This document shows, in pieces, positions 26,797-36,511 of a stretch of 64,000 bases of DNA (within the stretch, counting starts at the first letter, position 1; each line of letters opens with the position of its first letter). Source of the DNA: Corynebacterium jeikeium (lineage in GTDB: Bacteria; Actinomycetota; Actinomycetes; Mycobacteriales; Mycobacteriaceae); NCBI GenBank assembly GCA_003955985.1, contig CP033784.1, positions 868,001 through 932,000 on the forward strand. Reading direction: 5' to 3'. Both the position numbers and the translations under genes were made by a program. The notes beneath the pieces were generated by a model that saw only the letters and a list, made by a program, of their open reading frames with translations, did not search any database and was not told where the DNA came from.

Positions 26797-27489
26797 TTAG
26801 TTCAGGCCGACCGGGAAGACACCGGCGGTCGGAGTGTAGCTGCAGTTGGTCGGACCAGGCTCTTCCTGAGTGGTGATACCGCCCTGCATGACAGCGATGA
26901 CCACGCCCTTGCCCGTGTCAGCGGTGCCGTTGACAGCGCCCGGGCCCTCCTCGGCGTTGATGCCGTTGTTCTCCAGGGTGGTCTTGCCGTACTTGCCGTT
27001 AGCAACGTTGACCCAGTAGACATTCATCTCTGTGTCCTGCTGCTTAGCCAGCTGCTTGGTGCCCAGGCCAGTGAAAATGAAGCCAAGCTGGTTTTCTGGA
27101 ACACCTGGCAGAGGCAGGTCTGCCGGGCCCGGAACGGTAGTGGCCAGGCCGAAGGAACGACCTTCGCCGCCGATGCACTTGTCGGCAACAGTAGGCAGCA
27201 GGAACTGGTTGGTCTTCGGGGCACCTTCCGGAACCTTGAAGCCCGGCTCGCCCTCGCCCTCACCAGTCAGGAAGTCAATTCCCTTGTTCAGTGCGCTGGA
27301 AATTTCCTCAGGAACGCCTGGGGAGTTAATGATGTCGCGCGCGTTGCCGTAGAGATTCGGCGAAGCGATGTTCAGGGAGTCCAGCGACGGGGAAGCAGAA
27401 GCGGCGGGAGTCATGCCCGCAGTGAGAATTGCAGCTGCACCCAAGGTCGCTGCGGCACGGCGCAGGAAGGAGCGTCCAGTCGAAACCAC
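26797..27489 (-). CDS. Secreted protein, conserved in Corynebacteriales, unknown function
   Basis: A 230-residue exported protein. Signal peptide MVSTGRSFLRRAAATLGAAAILTAGMTPAASA, with a cleavage site after ASA (about residue 32). The mature part has two regions: a short helical segment and a beta-rich domain with CIGGEGRSFGLATTVPGPADLPLPGVPENQLGFIFTGLGTK, MNVYWVNVANGKYGKTTL and a GKGVVIAVMQGGITTQEEPGPTNCSYTPTAGVFPV tail. Two cysteines (in DKCIGG and TNCSYT) are placed to form a disulfide. This arrangement recalls a secreted mycobacterial/corynebacterial family without known function. The GTG start at 27489 has GAGAGG 8 bases upstream. Extracellular or cell-wall location is the safest statement. 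Confidence 0.8.
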   Translation of the reverse strand: MVSTGRSFLRRAAATLGAAAILTAGMTPAASASPSLDSLNIASPNLYGNARDIINSPGVPEEISSALNKGIDFLTGEGEGEPGFKVPEGAPKTNQFLLPTVADKCIGGEGRSFGLATTVPGPADLPLPGVPENQLGFIFTGLGTKQLAKQQDTEMNVYWVNVANGKYGKTTLENNGINAEEGPGAVNGTADTGKGVVIAVMQGGITTQEEPGPTNCSYTPTAGVFPVGLN

Positions 27490-28124
27490 GGTGAAGAACC
27501 TCTCATTCGTGGGCTATTGGAGTCGGAATCAAAATTTCGGAATCGTTGCTCATCTTAGAACGACTCCAACGTGAAATGGAAAGATTTGAAAAAGAAATGT
27601 TCAGAATCTTCTCAGGAGATTAACGCACGGATTCCCGTGTGTCGCAAGTTAATTAGAGTGATTTTTGATGTAGAACGAGATGATTGTGAAAATTGAGGCG
27701 AAATGTGTATGTATGGGGTTAATGGTGTTTCGCAGTGTGTAAGCGGGTGAAGTCAAGTCTCATCCCGTGGGGTTACAACTATGGCATTTGGTCACATCTA
27801 TCACATGGTGGGCTGAGAGATTGCCGTCGTGAAGCGTTGTGGCGCTGGCGGATATGCCGTTATGGCTGTCGGTAAAGCGGGGGTGCAGTAAGGGGGTGAT
27901 TTATCCCTAAGGGTGGCGCGGCAGTGCCACTTTGCATGACGGATAGGTGCTCGGGGTTGCGAGAATCTCTGCCAGATGTGCAGGGGCATTAAGAAGGAGT
28001 ACACTGTAGAACGCTTTATTACGCGTTGATGCGGGGCGTTAAAGGCAGTCGTAAAGACAGTCCTTTAGAGCAAGGCCGTATCTTTTTCTTTTAGTCCTCT
28101 TAGCTTGTTAGGAGCTATCCGCCT
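27490..28124. other. 635-bp non-coding region between the secreted-protein gene and typA
   Basis: No convincing gene is present; the one 67-codon open frame on the minus strand is poor in composition. It contains GTCGTNAAGCG at 27826-27836, a related GTCGGTAAAGCG at about 27856, and a partial GTCGTAAAG at about 28049. TACACT near 27998 could be a -10 element. The promoters of both divergent genes must be here. Confidence 0.6.
27826..27836 (+). repeat. GTCGTNAAGCG motif, copy 8
   Basis: GTCGTGAAGCG in the long leader of typA, followed by GCGCTGGCGG. Confidence 0.8.
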
Positions 28125-30038
28125 GTGAGCGATACCGAGTTCCGTAATGTCGCCATTGTCGCACACGTCGACCATGGCAAGACCACTCTCGTGAACGCCA
28201 TGCTGGAGCAGTCCGGCGTTTTCAGCGACCACGAAGAAGTTGCAGACCGAGTGATGGACTCTGGTGACCTTGAAAAGGAAAAGGGCATCACCATCTTGGC
28301 GAAGAACACCGCTATTCGCCGAAAAGGTGAGGGCAAGAACGGCGAAGACCTCATCATCAACGTCATTGACACCCCTGGTCACGCCGACTTTGGTGGCGAG
28401 GTGGAGCGCGCACTGTCCATGGTTGACGGCGTCGTGCTGTTGATCGACTCCTCTGAAGGTCCGCTGCCGCAGACCCGCTTCGTCCTGGGCAAGGCGCTTG
28501 CTGCCTGCATGCCGGTGATTATTGTGGTCAATAAGACTGACCGCCCAGATGCGCGTATCGACGAGGTTGTCGAGGAAGCACAGGATCTGCTGCTCGAGCT
28601 AGCCTCCACCCTGGAAGACCCGGAAGCTGCAGAGGTCGCTGAGCGCAACCTTGAGCTGCCGGTTCTCTATGCCTCTGGTCGTGCCGGTAAGGCTTCGACC
28701 GAGAACCCGGGTAACGGCAACCTGCCGGAGTCCGAGAACCTGCAGCCGCTGTTCGACGTCATCACCGAGGTGCTCCCGGAGCCGTCCGCTGAGATCGATG
28801 CCCCGCTGCAGGCGCAGGTGACCAACCTGGACTCCAGCTCCTTCCTTGGTCGAATTGGTCTGATTCGTATCCACAAGGGCCGTATCCGCAAGGGACAGCA
28901 GATTTCGTGGATTCATTACGACTCCGAGGGCAATGAGCATGTCAAGAATGCGAAGGTCGCGGAGCTGCTGCGTACCGTCGGCGTGACCCGCGTACCTGCT
29001 GAAGAGGCCATTGCTGGTGACATCGCCGCTATCTCCGGTATCGACGAGGTCATGATCGGTGACTCTCTCTGTGATGCCGAGCATCCGGACCCGCTGCCGC
29101 GCATCCTGGTCGATGAGCCGGCTATTTCTATGACGATCGGCGTGAACACCTCGCCACTGGCAGGCCAGGGTGGTGGCGATAAGCTGACCGCTCGTATGGT
29201 CAAGGCCCGCCTGGACCAGGAGTTGATTGGTAACGTCTCGCTGCGCGTGCTGCCGACCGAGCGCCCGGATGCCTGGGAGGTGCAGGGCCGTGGTGAAATG
29301 GCGCTGTCCGTTCTGGTTGAAACTATGCGTCGTGAGGGCTTTGAGCTGACCGTCGGTAAGCCGCAGGTTGTTACCAAGACCGTCGACGGCAAGGTTCAGG
29401 AGCCGTACGAGCACCTGACCATCGATGTTCCAGAAGAGCACCTGGGTGCTGTCACTCAGCTGATGGCGGCTCGTAAGGGGCGCATGGAGCAGATGGGTAA
29501 CCAGGGCACCGGTTGGGTGCGCATGGAGTTCCTCATTCCGTCCCGCGGTCTGATTGGCTTCCGCACTACTTTCATGACGGAGACCAAGGGCACCGGTATC
29601 GCCAATCACTACTCGGCCGGCTACGGCGAGTGGGCTGGTGAGATTAAGGACCGTCCGACAGGATCGTTGGTGGCTGACCGTACCGGCCAGATCACCGCTT
29701 ACGCACTGATTCAGCTTTCTGACCGCGGCACCTTCTTCGTCGAGCCGGGTGACCAGGCTTACGAGGGCATGGTCGTTGGCCAGAATCCGCGTGATGAGGA
29801 CATGGACATCAACATCACCAAGGAAAAGAAGCTGACCAATATGCGCGCAGCCTCGGCTGATGCGACCGTGACTCTGGAGAAGGCGCACAAGCTTTCCCTC
29901 GATGAGGCTATGGAGTTCTGTGGCGCTGACGAATGTGTTGAGGTCACCCCGGAGGGCATTCGCGTACGCAAGCAGATCCTCAGCGCCACCGATCGCGCTC
30001 GCGCTCGTTCCCGCGCGAAGGCCATGAATAAGAAGTAA
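28125..30038 (+). CDS. typA: Ribosome-associated translational GTPase TypA/BipA
   Basis: A 637-residue GTPase of the EF-G superfamily that helps 50S assembly and stress adaptation. The GTP-binding motifs are [10 protein letters not shown] (G1), KGITI (G2), [10 protein letters not shown] (G3) and NKTDRP (G4), all near residues 10-130. Domain II, the EF-G-like domains III and V, and the BipA-specific C-terminal domain ([39 protein letters not shown]) follow in order. It starts at GTG 28125. Length and motifs are standard. It opens the block that continues with lpqW and mshB, as in mycobacteria. Confidence 0.97.
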   Translation: MSDTEFRNVAIVAHVDHGKTTLVNAMLEQSGVFSDHEEVADRVMDSGDLEKEKGITILAKNTAIRRKGEGKNGEDLIINVIDTPGHADFGGEVERALSMVDGVVLLIDSSEGPLPQTRFVLGKALAACMPVIIVVNKTDRPDARIDEVVEEAQDLLLELASTLEDPEAAEVAERNLELPVLYASGRAGKASTENPGNGNLPESENLQPLFDVITEVLPEPSAEIDAPLQAQVTNLDSSSFLGRIGLIRIHKGRIRKGQQISWIHYDSEGNEHVKNAKVAELLRTVGVTRVPAEEAIAGDIAAISGIDEVMIGDSLCDAEHPDPLPRILVDEPAISMTIGVNTSPLAGQGGGDKLTARMVKARLDQELIGNVSLRVLPTERPDAWEVQGRGEMALSVLVETMRREGFELTVGKPQVVTKTVDGKVQEPYEHLTIDVPEEHLGAVTQLMAARKGRMEQMGNQGTGWVRMEFLIPSRGLIGFRTTFMTETKGTGIANHYSAGYGEWAGEIKDRPTGSLVADRTGQITAYALIQLSDRGTFFVEPGDQAYEGMVVGQNPRDEDMDINITKEKKLTNMRAASADATVTLEKAHKLSLDEAMEFCGADECVEVTPEGIRVRKQILSATDRARARSRAKAMNKK

Positions 30039-30120
30039 TTCGGGTTGCTAGGGGACTGGGCCACCTGAAAACCAGTCTCGGGGTAACTGACTCGGCCAGG
30101 TGTCGAGTAATCTCGTGGAT

Positions 30121-32265
30121 ATGTTTATTCGCAGCCGTCGTCACGCAGCTTCTCGTCGATTTTTCGTAGCATCGACACTCTGCGTGACGGCGGCTTTGGC
30201 GTCTTCGTGCATGGCTCGCCCGTCGGACGCTCCGACTGTGCCCGGGCAGCAGGAAGTGCCGGTGCAGCAGGAAGACACCGCTGACCAGGCTAAAAAGATG
30301 CGTGAAGTCACGGTCGGTGTCGACGAGTTTGTCGAAGGCTTCAATCCGCATTTGCTTGCCGACGTCTCCCCGGTGACCAGCCTGGTAGCGCGACTGACAC
30401 TGCCTAGTGTTTTCACCCCTGCGCCGGTAGAGGGCGAGGCTGGTGACGCTAGTGCCTCCGCGCAAGCTCCCGGAGTGGTGGATAACGCTGCCAACGCTCG
30501 CTCGGCAGGAGCTCCCCAGTGGCTGCTCAACTCCGACTTGCTGGATTCCGTGCAGGTCATCGAGAGTGATGACAGCAAAGACGGTGACGCCAGAAACGGA
30601 GCTGGAAACGGAAAAGCGGCCGATGTTGACATCACGGATCCGACGGTAGCGGCAGAGCATGTCCGCTACCGCATTCGAAAAGGGGCGCAGTGGAGCGATG
30701 GCACGCCAATCAGTGGCGAGGACTTCCGCTACCTATTTTCCCAAGTCACGTCCACGCCAGGATCGCTGGATACGGCGACTTATGAGCTGATTAAATCCAT
30801 TGATGTCTCCGATGGTGGCCGTCAGATTGACGTGACGTTCACTCAGCCGATTACGCATTGGCAGCGCCTGTTTGCACATCTCTTGCCAGCGCATTTGATG
30901 CGGTCGAACACTGATGGTTTTTCCGAAGGGCTGGCCAGCCGTTTCCCGGCCTCCGGTGGGCAGTACACCGTCGAGTCGATGGATGTCGGCCGCAACATCA
31001 TTCGACTGGTTCGAAATGACCGCTACTGGGGTGAGCAGCCAGCAGCCTCGGAGGTTATTACGCTGCGTGCCATGCGTAGTGCCATCGATGGTGCGGAGCA
31101 ACTGCGTTCGAAGCAGATCCATGCCGTGCAGGTCCGTCCGACGGAGACCTCTGAGCTGACGTACGGTCTGGTCCCCGGTGTTGCTGAGTTCTTCCATGAG
31201 CCGAACCGGGAACTGGTTTTCAGTACCAATCTCGCGTCGAGCAGGCTTGCCGACGAATCCGTCCGCCGGGCCATTCTGAGCACCATCAACGTTGCAGAGG
31301 TCTCAGAGGTGGCCACCGGGCGCCGAATTGCGGGTGGTTCTGGTGACGGTGGTGACCAGGAGCGATTCGAGACACCACAGGCTGGTTTTACTGAGGACAA
31401 TCCGCTACGAATTGGCATCATCAGCGACGGTATAGCGGCACGCGCTGCGGCTTTTGCGGTCGCTGACCAGTTGACTGCAGCTGGTATCCCCGCCACCGTT
31501 GTTTCGTATTCTCCGGCGGACATGCTGCGGTCTTCGTTGCCCTACGGAACTGTCGATGCCGTGGTGGCATGGGCAGAGCAGCCCAATTCTGTCCAGGCGG
31601 CCCGGGAACGCTATGTGTGTACGGAAGGCTCGGTCAGTTCGCTGCCGCCGAAGGACCTGGACGAAGCGGGCGCAGAGTCGGCTGCTGAGTCTGAGTCCGA
31701 GTCTGATTCTGAGCTCGTCGATAGTTCGACAAGGCCTGCGCCAAGTGGAGATCGGGAAAAGAGTGCTGAAGAGCAGGGCTCGTTGGACGGGACAACACCA
31801 TCTGAACAGTCCAAATCTTCTACCTCAGCGGAGCCGGCTGACCTAAATGGAGTACCAGTTGCTCCGAAATCGGCTGCTCGGAGCGAGAATCTCTCCGGTC
31901 TTTGTGACCCACAGATTGATGAGCTGCTCGCTCCCGACAGTTCTGCGTTGCCCGCTGAACTCGCCGATATCATTGCTGGCCACAGTATCGAGCTGACCTT
32001 GGTGAAAGACGGCTTGCTGACGGTGGTCAGCCCGGAAATTACAATTACCGGGAGGAGGGACTCTTCGCAGTGGACCGATGACCCAGTGTTGGGCCGCCTC
32101 GGTGTTCTGGGCGAGGTTCGCCGTGTCTCGACACAGAGTGGGGCTCGAGAATCGTCTGAGAATTCTCAGACGAGAGATAATCCGCGCGAAGATACAGAGC
32201 AGGACGGTTCGGGTCAGAACCAAGATGGCCGCGATAACATCGACCAGGAGAACAAGGGGAAGTAA
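30121..32265 (+). CDS. lpqW: LpqW-type extracytoplasmic solute-binding-like lipoprotein
   Basis: A large lipoprotein (714 residues) related to family 5 solute-binding proteins. The signal MFIRSRRHAASRRFFVASTLCVTAALASSC has lipobox LASSC; the body has VRYRIRKGAQWSDGTPISGEDFRYLF, NPLRIGIISDGIAAR and NIIRLVRNDRYWGEQ. In mycobacteria LpqW follows typA and regulates lipomannan/lipoarabinomannan branching rather than transport; the same position here supports that assignment. Two low-complexity insertions are visible: Gly/Ala/Ser near residues 110-180, and Ser/Glu-rich (ESESESDSELVDSS) near residue 530. I prefer the ATG at 30121, directly before the basic n-region; an earlier GTG at 30100 would lengthen it. 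mshB follows after 8 bases. Confidence 0.85.
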   Translation: MFIRSRRHAASRRFFVASTLCVTAALASSCMARPSDAPTVPGQQEVPVQQEDTADQAKKMREVTVGVDEFVEGFNPHLLADVSPVTSLVARLTLPSVFTPAPVEGEAGDASASAQAPGVVDNAANARSAGAPQWLLNSDLLDSVQVIESDDSKDGDARNGAGNGKAADVDITDPTVAAEHVRYRIRKGAQWSDGTPISGEDFRYLFSQVTSTPGSLDTATYELIKSIDVSDGGRQIDVTFTQPITHWQRLFAHLLPAHLMRSNTDGFSEGLASRFPASGGQYTVESMDVGRNIIRLVRNDRYWGEQPAASEVITLRAMRSAIDGAEQLRSKQIHAVQVRPTETSELTYGLVPGVAEFFHEPNRELVFSTNLASSRLADESVRRAILSTINVAEVSEVATGRRIAGGSGDGGDQERFETPQAGFTEDNPLRIGIISDGIAARAAAFAVADQLTAAGIPATVVSYSPADMLRSSLPYGTVDAVVAWAEQPNSVQAARERYVCTEGSVSSLPPKDLDEAGAESAAESESESDSELVDSSTRPAPSGDREKSAEEQGSLDGTTPSEQSKSSTSAEPADLNGVPVAPKSAARSENLSGLCDPQIDELLAPDSSALPAELADIIAGHSIELTLVKDGLLTVVSPEITITGRRDSSQWTDDPVLGRLGVLGEVRRVSTQSGARESSENSQTRDNPREDTEQDGSGQNQDGRDNIDQENKGK

Positions 32266-32273
32266 GAAAGTCC

Positions 32274-33227
32274 GTGAAGTTACTTTTTGTTCACGCACAT
32301 CCAGATGACGAGTCCATTTGGACAGGTGGTTTGATTGCGGCTGCCGCGCGTTCCGGAGCGTCGGTAAGCGTAGTGACCTGCACGATGGGCGAGCTGGGAG
32401 AGGTCATCGGTGCGCCGTACCAGGGGCTAGTTGCTGATGAAGCCGACCAGTTGGGCGGTTTCCGCGTCGCCGAGTTGCGCTCGGCGCTGCGTGCGTTAGG
32501 CGCCAACGGTCCTGATAACGCGCCGCGGTTCCTCGGCGGCGCTGGACGTTGGCGTGACTCCGGGATGGCCGGTGACAAGGGCAATGAGCATCCGCGTGCC
32601 TTCGTGAACTCAGGTGATGAGGCGGTCGCCCAGCTTCGCACCATCCTCGATGAGCTGCAGCCAGACCTGGTCATTACCTACGACGCCGATGGTGGCTATG
32701 GGCATCCGGACCACATTCGTGCGCACGATATCACTGTCGCGGCGTGCGGAAATCGCTTTCCGACGCTGTGGGCGGTCACCGATCGTGAGGCAATGGCGGC
32801 GGGGCTGGATGCCATTACCGTGGTACCGGAGAGCTGGCAGTCGTGCGATGTCGACGACTTCGCCACCGTGACTGGCCATTTCGAGGTTCAGCTGGATGAC
32901 GCCGCTGTGGCTGCCAAGGTTGAGGCCATGCGCGCGCATGCGACGCAGGTGTGGTTCGCCGATGGTTCCGTCAGCGAGGTTAATCCGGATGCTGTCTATG
33001 GGCAGACCGATGGCTCTGGTCGTGCGCGAGCCGTCTGGGCGTTTTCCAATTTGCTGTGTCAGCCGGTGGCACCGACTGAGGCATACCGTTTTGGTACGGC
33101 GACCGCTGCGTCCCTGGAAGAGCTGGGGGAGCTGGTGAATATCCAATTACCGCCAGAGCCGGTAGCGAGCGTCGACTCTGTACCGAGCGTGGATCTGGAA
33201 GCGGAGGGGAGTGCGGACGATGAGTAA
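32274..33227 (+). CDS. mshB: N-acetyl-inositol-amino-deoxy-glucopyranoside deacetylase (mycothiol synthesis)
   Basis: MshB removes acetyl from GlcNAc-inositol to give GlcN-inositol in mycothiol synthesis. Mycothiol is the main low-molecular-weight thiol of actinobacteria, used against oxidants and electrophiles. The 317-residue protein has the zinc ligands HAHPDDES near the N-terminus and GYGHPDHIRAHDI about 110 residues later, as in the LmbE/MshB fold. The start is GTG 32274 (KLLFVHAHPDDE), 8 bases after lpqW. The C-terminus carries an acidic extension of about 25 residues not needed for activity. It overlaps the next gene by 8 bases. Confidence 0.93.
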   Translation: MKLLFVHAHPDDESIWTGGLIAAAARSGASVSVVTCTMGELGEVIGAPYQGLVADEADQLGGFRVAELRSALRALGANGPDNAPRFLGGAGRWRDSGMAGDKGNEHPRAFVNSGDEAVAQLRTILDELQPDLVITYDADGGYGHPDHIRAHDITVAACGNRFPTLWAVTDREAMAAGLDAITVVPESWQSCDVDDFATVTGHFEVQLDDAAVAAKVEAMRAHATQVWFADGSVSEVNPDAVYGQTDGSGRARAVWAFSNLLCQPVAPTEAYRFGTATAASLEELGELVNIQLPPEPVASVDSVPSVDLEAEGSADDE

Positions 33228-33741
33228 CCCTCAGCCTCACGAAAGCGAAGACTTGATTAACGCTGCTGGCGGAAAGTTGAAGAACGAGCGCTTGAGTATT
33301 GAAAAGCGCACATTCGGGGATGAGCGCTATTGGGGTGACCCGGAACGTTCGCAGCCACGCGAGAACTTCCATCAGGGGGAGGTCACAGTAGCGCTAGTCT
33401 GGCTGTCGCTGGCTGCGTTGGCAGCGTTGGTGATTGAAGTAGTTTTCCTCGGAGTGTGGATTACCATCGGCTCGGTTGCTATTCCGTTGCCGTGGACCAT
33501 TCCGCTGGCCTATATTGCCAATCTGATTATCACCAACACAGCGTTGCTGTGGACACGCGATCGCTCCAAAGCTGCAATTCCGACTGTCATCTGGGTGCTG
33601 GGCTTTGCAGGCATTCTGCTGTGGGCAGTGCTGCCCTTCGGTGGGGACTTGGCAATGGGGCAGTGGTTGCGAACAGTGCTGCTGCTTGTTTGCGGTGTGC
33701 TGGGCGGTGCCTGGCCACTGCGCCATCTGCGGGCACTCTAG
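33220..33741 (+). CDS. Small membrane protein after mshB
   Basis: A 173-residue protein with an acidic/polar N-terminal 50 residues (DLINAAGGKLKNERLSIEKRTFGDERYWGD) and then four hydrophobic segments. They contain ALVWLSLAALAALVIEVVFLGVWITIG, ITNTALLW, TVIWVLGFAGILLWAVLPF and TVLLLVCGVLGGAW. A protein of this kind lies downstream of mshB in related genera; I know no function. ATG 33220 is preferred to GTG 33211 because GGAGGGGA at 33202-33208 lies 11 bases upstream of it. Its first codons overlap the end of mshB, indicating coupling. Confidence 0.8.
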   Translation: MSNPQPHESEDLINAAGGKLKNERLSIEKRTFGDERYWGDPERSQPRENFHQGEVTVALVWLSLAALAALVIEVVFLGVWITIGSVAIPLPWTIPLAYIANLIITNTALLWTRDRSKAAIPTVIWVLGFAGILLWAVLPFGGDLAMGQWLRTVLLLVCGVLGGAWPLRHLRAL

Positions 33742-33973
33742 CGAAAACCGCAGCGGATACTGCAGGAGACGGTGAGGAATTGATACAGGGCAGGCCCGCA
33801 TCAATGTGGCTCTTTCTGGAGCCAGTTGAAAACAACACCCACGTTGGGTGTAGACTCCAATCTGAATATACCGCTCTGTCTATTTTGCTCTGTTTCTCGT
33901 CGGAACGGCATAATCGACAGATAGCGAAAGCCTCATCCCATATCTTGTGAGAAAGGTTCTTAAACCTAAAACC

Positions 33974-34297
33974 ATGACTTACATCATTGCCCAGCCATGT
34001 GTTGACGTCCTCGACCGTGCCTGTGTTGAAGAGTGCCCGGTTGACTGCATTTACGAGGGCAAGCGCATGCTCTACATTCATCCTGATGAGTGCGTGGACT
34101 GTGGCGCTTGTGAACCGGTCTGCCCAGTCGAGGCCATCTTCTACGAGGACGATGTTCCGGATGAGTGGGTTGAATTCATCGATGCGAATGTCGACTGGTT
34201 CGATGAGTTGGGTTCCCCGGGTGGTGCCGCCAAGCTCGGCCCCCAGGACTTCGATGTGCCATTCGTGGCAGCTCTGCCGCCGCAGGCAGAAGAATAA
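33974..34297 (+). CDS. fdxC: Seven-iron ferredoxin FdxC-type
   Basis: A 107-residue electron carrier. Two cysteine motifs bind one [3Fe-4S] and one [4Fe-4S] cluster: C-x7-C-x3-CP ([17 protein letters not shown]) and a later C-x2-C-x2-C-x3-CP ([12 protein letters not shown]). The C-terminal half is acidic, with [23 protein letters not shown], typical of actinobacterial and Azotobacter-like ferredoxins. The family start is [12 protein letters not shown], so ATG 33974 is chosen; longer readings are ruled out. In mycobacteria the gene precedes dapC, as here. Probable electron donor to soluble oxidoreductases. Dense with Cys and very well conserved. Confidence 0.96.
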   Translation: MTYIIAQPCVDVLDRACVEECPVDCIYEGKRMLYIHPDECVDCGACEPVCPVEAIFYEDDVPDEWVEFIDANVDWFDELGSPGGAAKLGPQDFDVPFVAALPPQAEE

Positions 34298-34351
34298 AAC
34301 CACAGATGATTAAACCTATTTCTTTTCCCGGGAAGGACTTCATCACCGCCC

Positions 34352-35479
34352 ATGTCAGCTGCCCGTAAGCGCGTAACTCCCGGTTCTCTTTTGCCTCAGT
34401 TTCCGTGGGATTCTCTCACGCAGGCGAAAGCCACTGCGGCTGCGCATGAAGAGGGCATGGTCAATCTCTCGGTCGGCACACCGGTCGATGAAGTCGCTCC
34501 GATAATTCGGAAGGGCCTTACCGAAGGTGCTGCCGCACCGGGTTACCCTCAGACCGTCGGCACGCCTGAGCTACGTGCTGCGATTGTTGCAGCGATGGCG
34601 CGGCGCTACGGCGTGACGGGACTGGAGTCAGCGGTCAATGGCGGCAATGTGCTTCCGGTCATCGGCACCAAGGAAGCGATTGGCTGGCTTCCCTTCCTCC
34701 TCGGCGTAGGCGCGGGGCACACCGTCGTCATCCCCGAGCTGGCATATCCCACCTACGAGGTCGGCGTTCGCATCGCAGGCGCTGAGCTGCTGCGTGCGGA
34801 CTCGCTGACGCAAATCGGCCCCGCCTCGCCGACGCTGATGTTCATCAATTCCCCGGGCAACCCCAACGGCAAGGTCCTCGGTGTTGAACACCTGCGCAAG
34901 GTGGTTGAGTGGGCGCGTGCTCGGGACGTCGTTGTCGCCTCTGACGAGTGCTACCTGGGGCTCGGTTGGACTGAACAGCCAGTCAGTATTCTCGACCCGC
35001 GAGTGTGCGACGGTGATTTCACCAACCTGCTGGCTATTCACTCGCTGTCCAAGACGTCGAACATGGCGTCGTACCGCACCGGCTGGTTCGCTGGCGACGC
35101 GGACCTCATCGCCGAGCTGGTTTCCGTGCGCCGTCACATGGGGCTGATGATGCCGGGACCCATCCAGCACGCCACGATCGCCGCGCTTAACGACGACTCC
35201 CACGAGGCCGAACAAAAGCAGCGATACTGTGACCGCCGTGAGATTCTGCATGATGCACTGGTAGCCGCAGGTTTTCGTATCGATGACTCCGAGGGCGGGC
35301 TCTATCTGTGGGCTACGCGCGGGGAAGACTGCTGGCAGACCGTTGATTGGCTGGCCGAACGCGGCATTTTGGTCGCGCCGGGTAGCTTCTACGGCCCCAA
35401 GGGTGCGCAGCACGTGCGGGTGGGGCTCACAGCAACGCTCAACGACATCGAAGTGGCGGCGGCGCGTATTCGCGGCTAG
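34352..35479 (+). CDS. dapC: N-succinyl-diaminopimelate aminotransferase DapC
   Basis: A 375-residue pyridoxal-phosphate enzyme that transfers an amino group from glutamate to N-succinyl-2-amino-6-ketopimelate in lysine and meso-diaminopimelate synthesis. The class I aminotransferase markers are GTKEAIGWLPF (PLP phosphate pocket), SPGNPNGKVLG (Asn contact), ASDECYLGLGW and SLSKTSNMASYRTGW, where the Lys is the Schiff-base lysine. The C-terminal arm has VRVGLTATLNDIEVAAARI with the substrate-carboxylate Arg. The ATG at 34352 is preceded by GGGAAGGA. It lies 54 bases after fdxC, the order of Rv1177-Rv1178 in M. tuberculosis. Confidence 0.93.
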   Translation: MSAARKRVTPGSLLPQFPWDSLTQAKATAAAHEEGMVNLSVGTPVDEVAPIIRKGLTEGAAAPGYPQTVGTPELRAAIVAAMARRYGVTGLESAVNGGNVLPVIGTKEAIGWLPFLLGVGAGHTVVIPELAYPTYEVGVRIAGAELLRADSLTQIGPASPTLMFINSPGNPNGKVLGVEHLRKVVEWARARDVVVASDECYLGLGWTEQPVSILDPRVCDGDFTNLLAIHSLSKTSNMASYRTGWFAGDADLIAELVSVRRHMGLMMPGPIQHATIAALNDDSHEAEQKQRYCDRREILHDALVAAGFRIDDSEGGLYLWATRGEDCWQTVDWLAERGILVAPGSFYGPKGAQHVRVGLTATLNDIEVAAARIRG

Positions 35480-35569
35480 CCCCGGCCAGATGTGCTGGCC
35501 CGCGTAGGCCGAATGCTGCAAACGGTGCCGACATCGGCATAGACCAAATCATGAAAAAGGGAGTGTGCC

Positions 35570-36511
35570 GTGGGACGTGCCGCAGGCAATCGAGATGCGT
35601 GGTGGGGCCTTGAGAAGAACCGTCAGGCAGCGCAAGTCGATGCCGCCGCTCACGAGCGCGAGGAGTACATCCCCTTTGAGCCGGCAATCGTGGCCGACAC
35701 CGATGAGTTTCTGGTCGTAGACAAGCCACCTTTTCTGCCGGCGACTCCCAATGGCCGCATCGTGGCCAATACCGTGCAGGAGCGACTGCGACGTAGTCTC
35801 GGGGAACCGGAGATAGTGGCCGTTCACCGCCTGGATCTTCTGACCAGTGGGCTGCTGTTGCTTTCCCGGAATCCGGCTACCCGTGCGCGCTACCAGCAGC
35901 TTTTCCAAAACCAGGAAATCACCAAAGAATACGAATGCCTCACCGTGATGCCCGATGATTGGCATGTGGGGGAAACCAGGGATGTCACGCTTCTGCTCGA
36001 TCCCAACCCGGCGGGGCGCGGAGTAAAAGTCGTGGAGACCGACGATTTCGCTCGCGCTGCCGCGAAGAATCCCAAGTTCAAGCTCGCACGCACAACCGTG
36101 ACCTTCCTCGGCCGAGTAGCCGCGGACATCGGCGATGTGCTGGCGAACAGCCATGGCGGTGGTGCGACCAGCACCAGCATTCCGCTGCACGCAGTCGGCT
36201 GTGGTTGTGGGCATTGCGGCAGCCGCATGCAGGTGGGGCACTGGCGGCTACAGCCCCATACGGGCCGCACGCATCAGCTGCGGGCGACGATGGACTGGCT
36301 AGGCTATCCCATCCTCGGTGAGGATACCTATGGCCGGGAAGCGGGGGCGCAGGGGCCGTCGGCAAGCGCGAGTGGAGTGCCAAAGTACACGCCGCAGTTG
36401 CGATTGACGGCGACCGCGCTGGCCTTTGTCGACCCCGTCACTGGTGAGCGACGTGCCTACCGGAGCGCGCGGACTATCGCGGCCCCGGCAGACGTGCCGA
36501 CGACCCCTTAG
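35570..36511 (+). CDS. RluA-family RNA pseudouridine synthase
   Basis: A 313-residue enzyme converting uridine to pseudouridine in rRNA or tRNA. The signature [21 protein letters not shown] contains the catalytic Asp in HRLD. Upstream [15 protein letters not shown] and downstream [29 protein letters not shown] are the other conserved blocks. No S4 domain is present. It starts at GTG 35570 after AAAAAGGGA. Its stop overlaps that of the convergent dapD by 4 bases. A related CCGTCGGCAAGCG sequence (36356-36368) is in the coding region where the product is the Ser-rich GPSASASG. The target uridine is not predictable. Confidence 0.9.
   Translation: MGRAAGNRDAWWGLEKNRQAAQVDAAAHEREEYIPFEPAIVADTDEFLVVDKPPFLPATPNGRIVANTVQERLRRSLGEPEIVAVHRLDLLTSGLLLLSRNPATRARYQQLFQNQEITKEYECLTVMPDDWHVGETRDVTLLLDPNPAGRGVKVVETDDFARAAAKNPKFKLARTTVTFLGRVAADIGDVLANSHGGGATSTSIPLHAVGCGCGHCGSRMQVGHWRLQPHTGRTHQLRATMDWLGYPILGEDTYGREAGAQGPSASASGVPKYTPQLRLTATALAFVDPVTGERRAYRSARTIAAPADVPTTP

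Noticed and set aside
27801..28004. 67-codon minus-strand open frame in the typA leader
   Set aside because: It has no ribosome site, many Cys/His/Trp/Pro residues unlike real small proteins, and overlaps the likely typA promoter.
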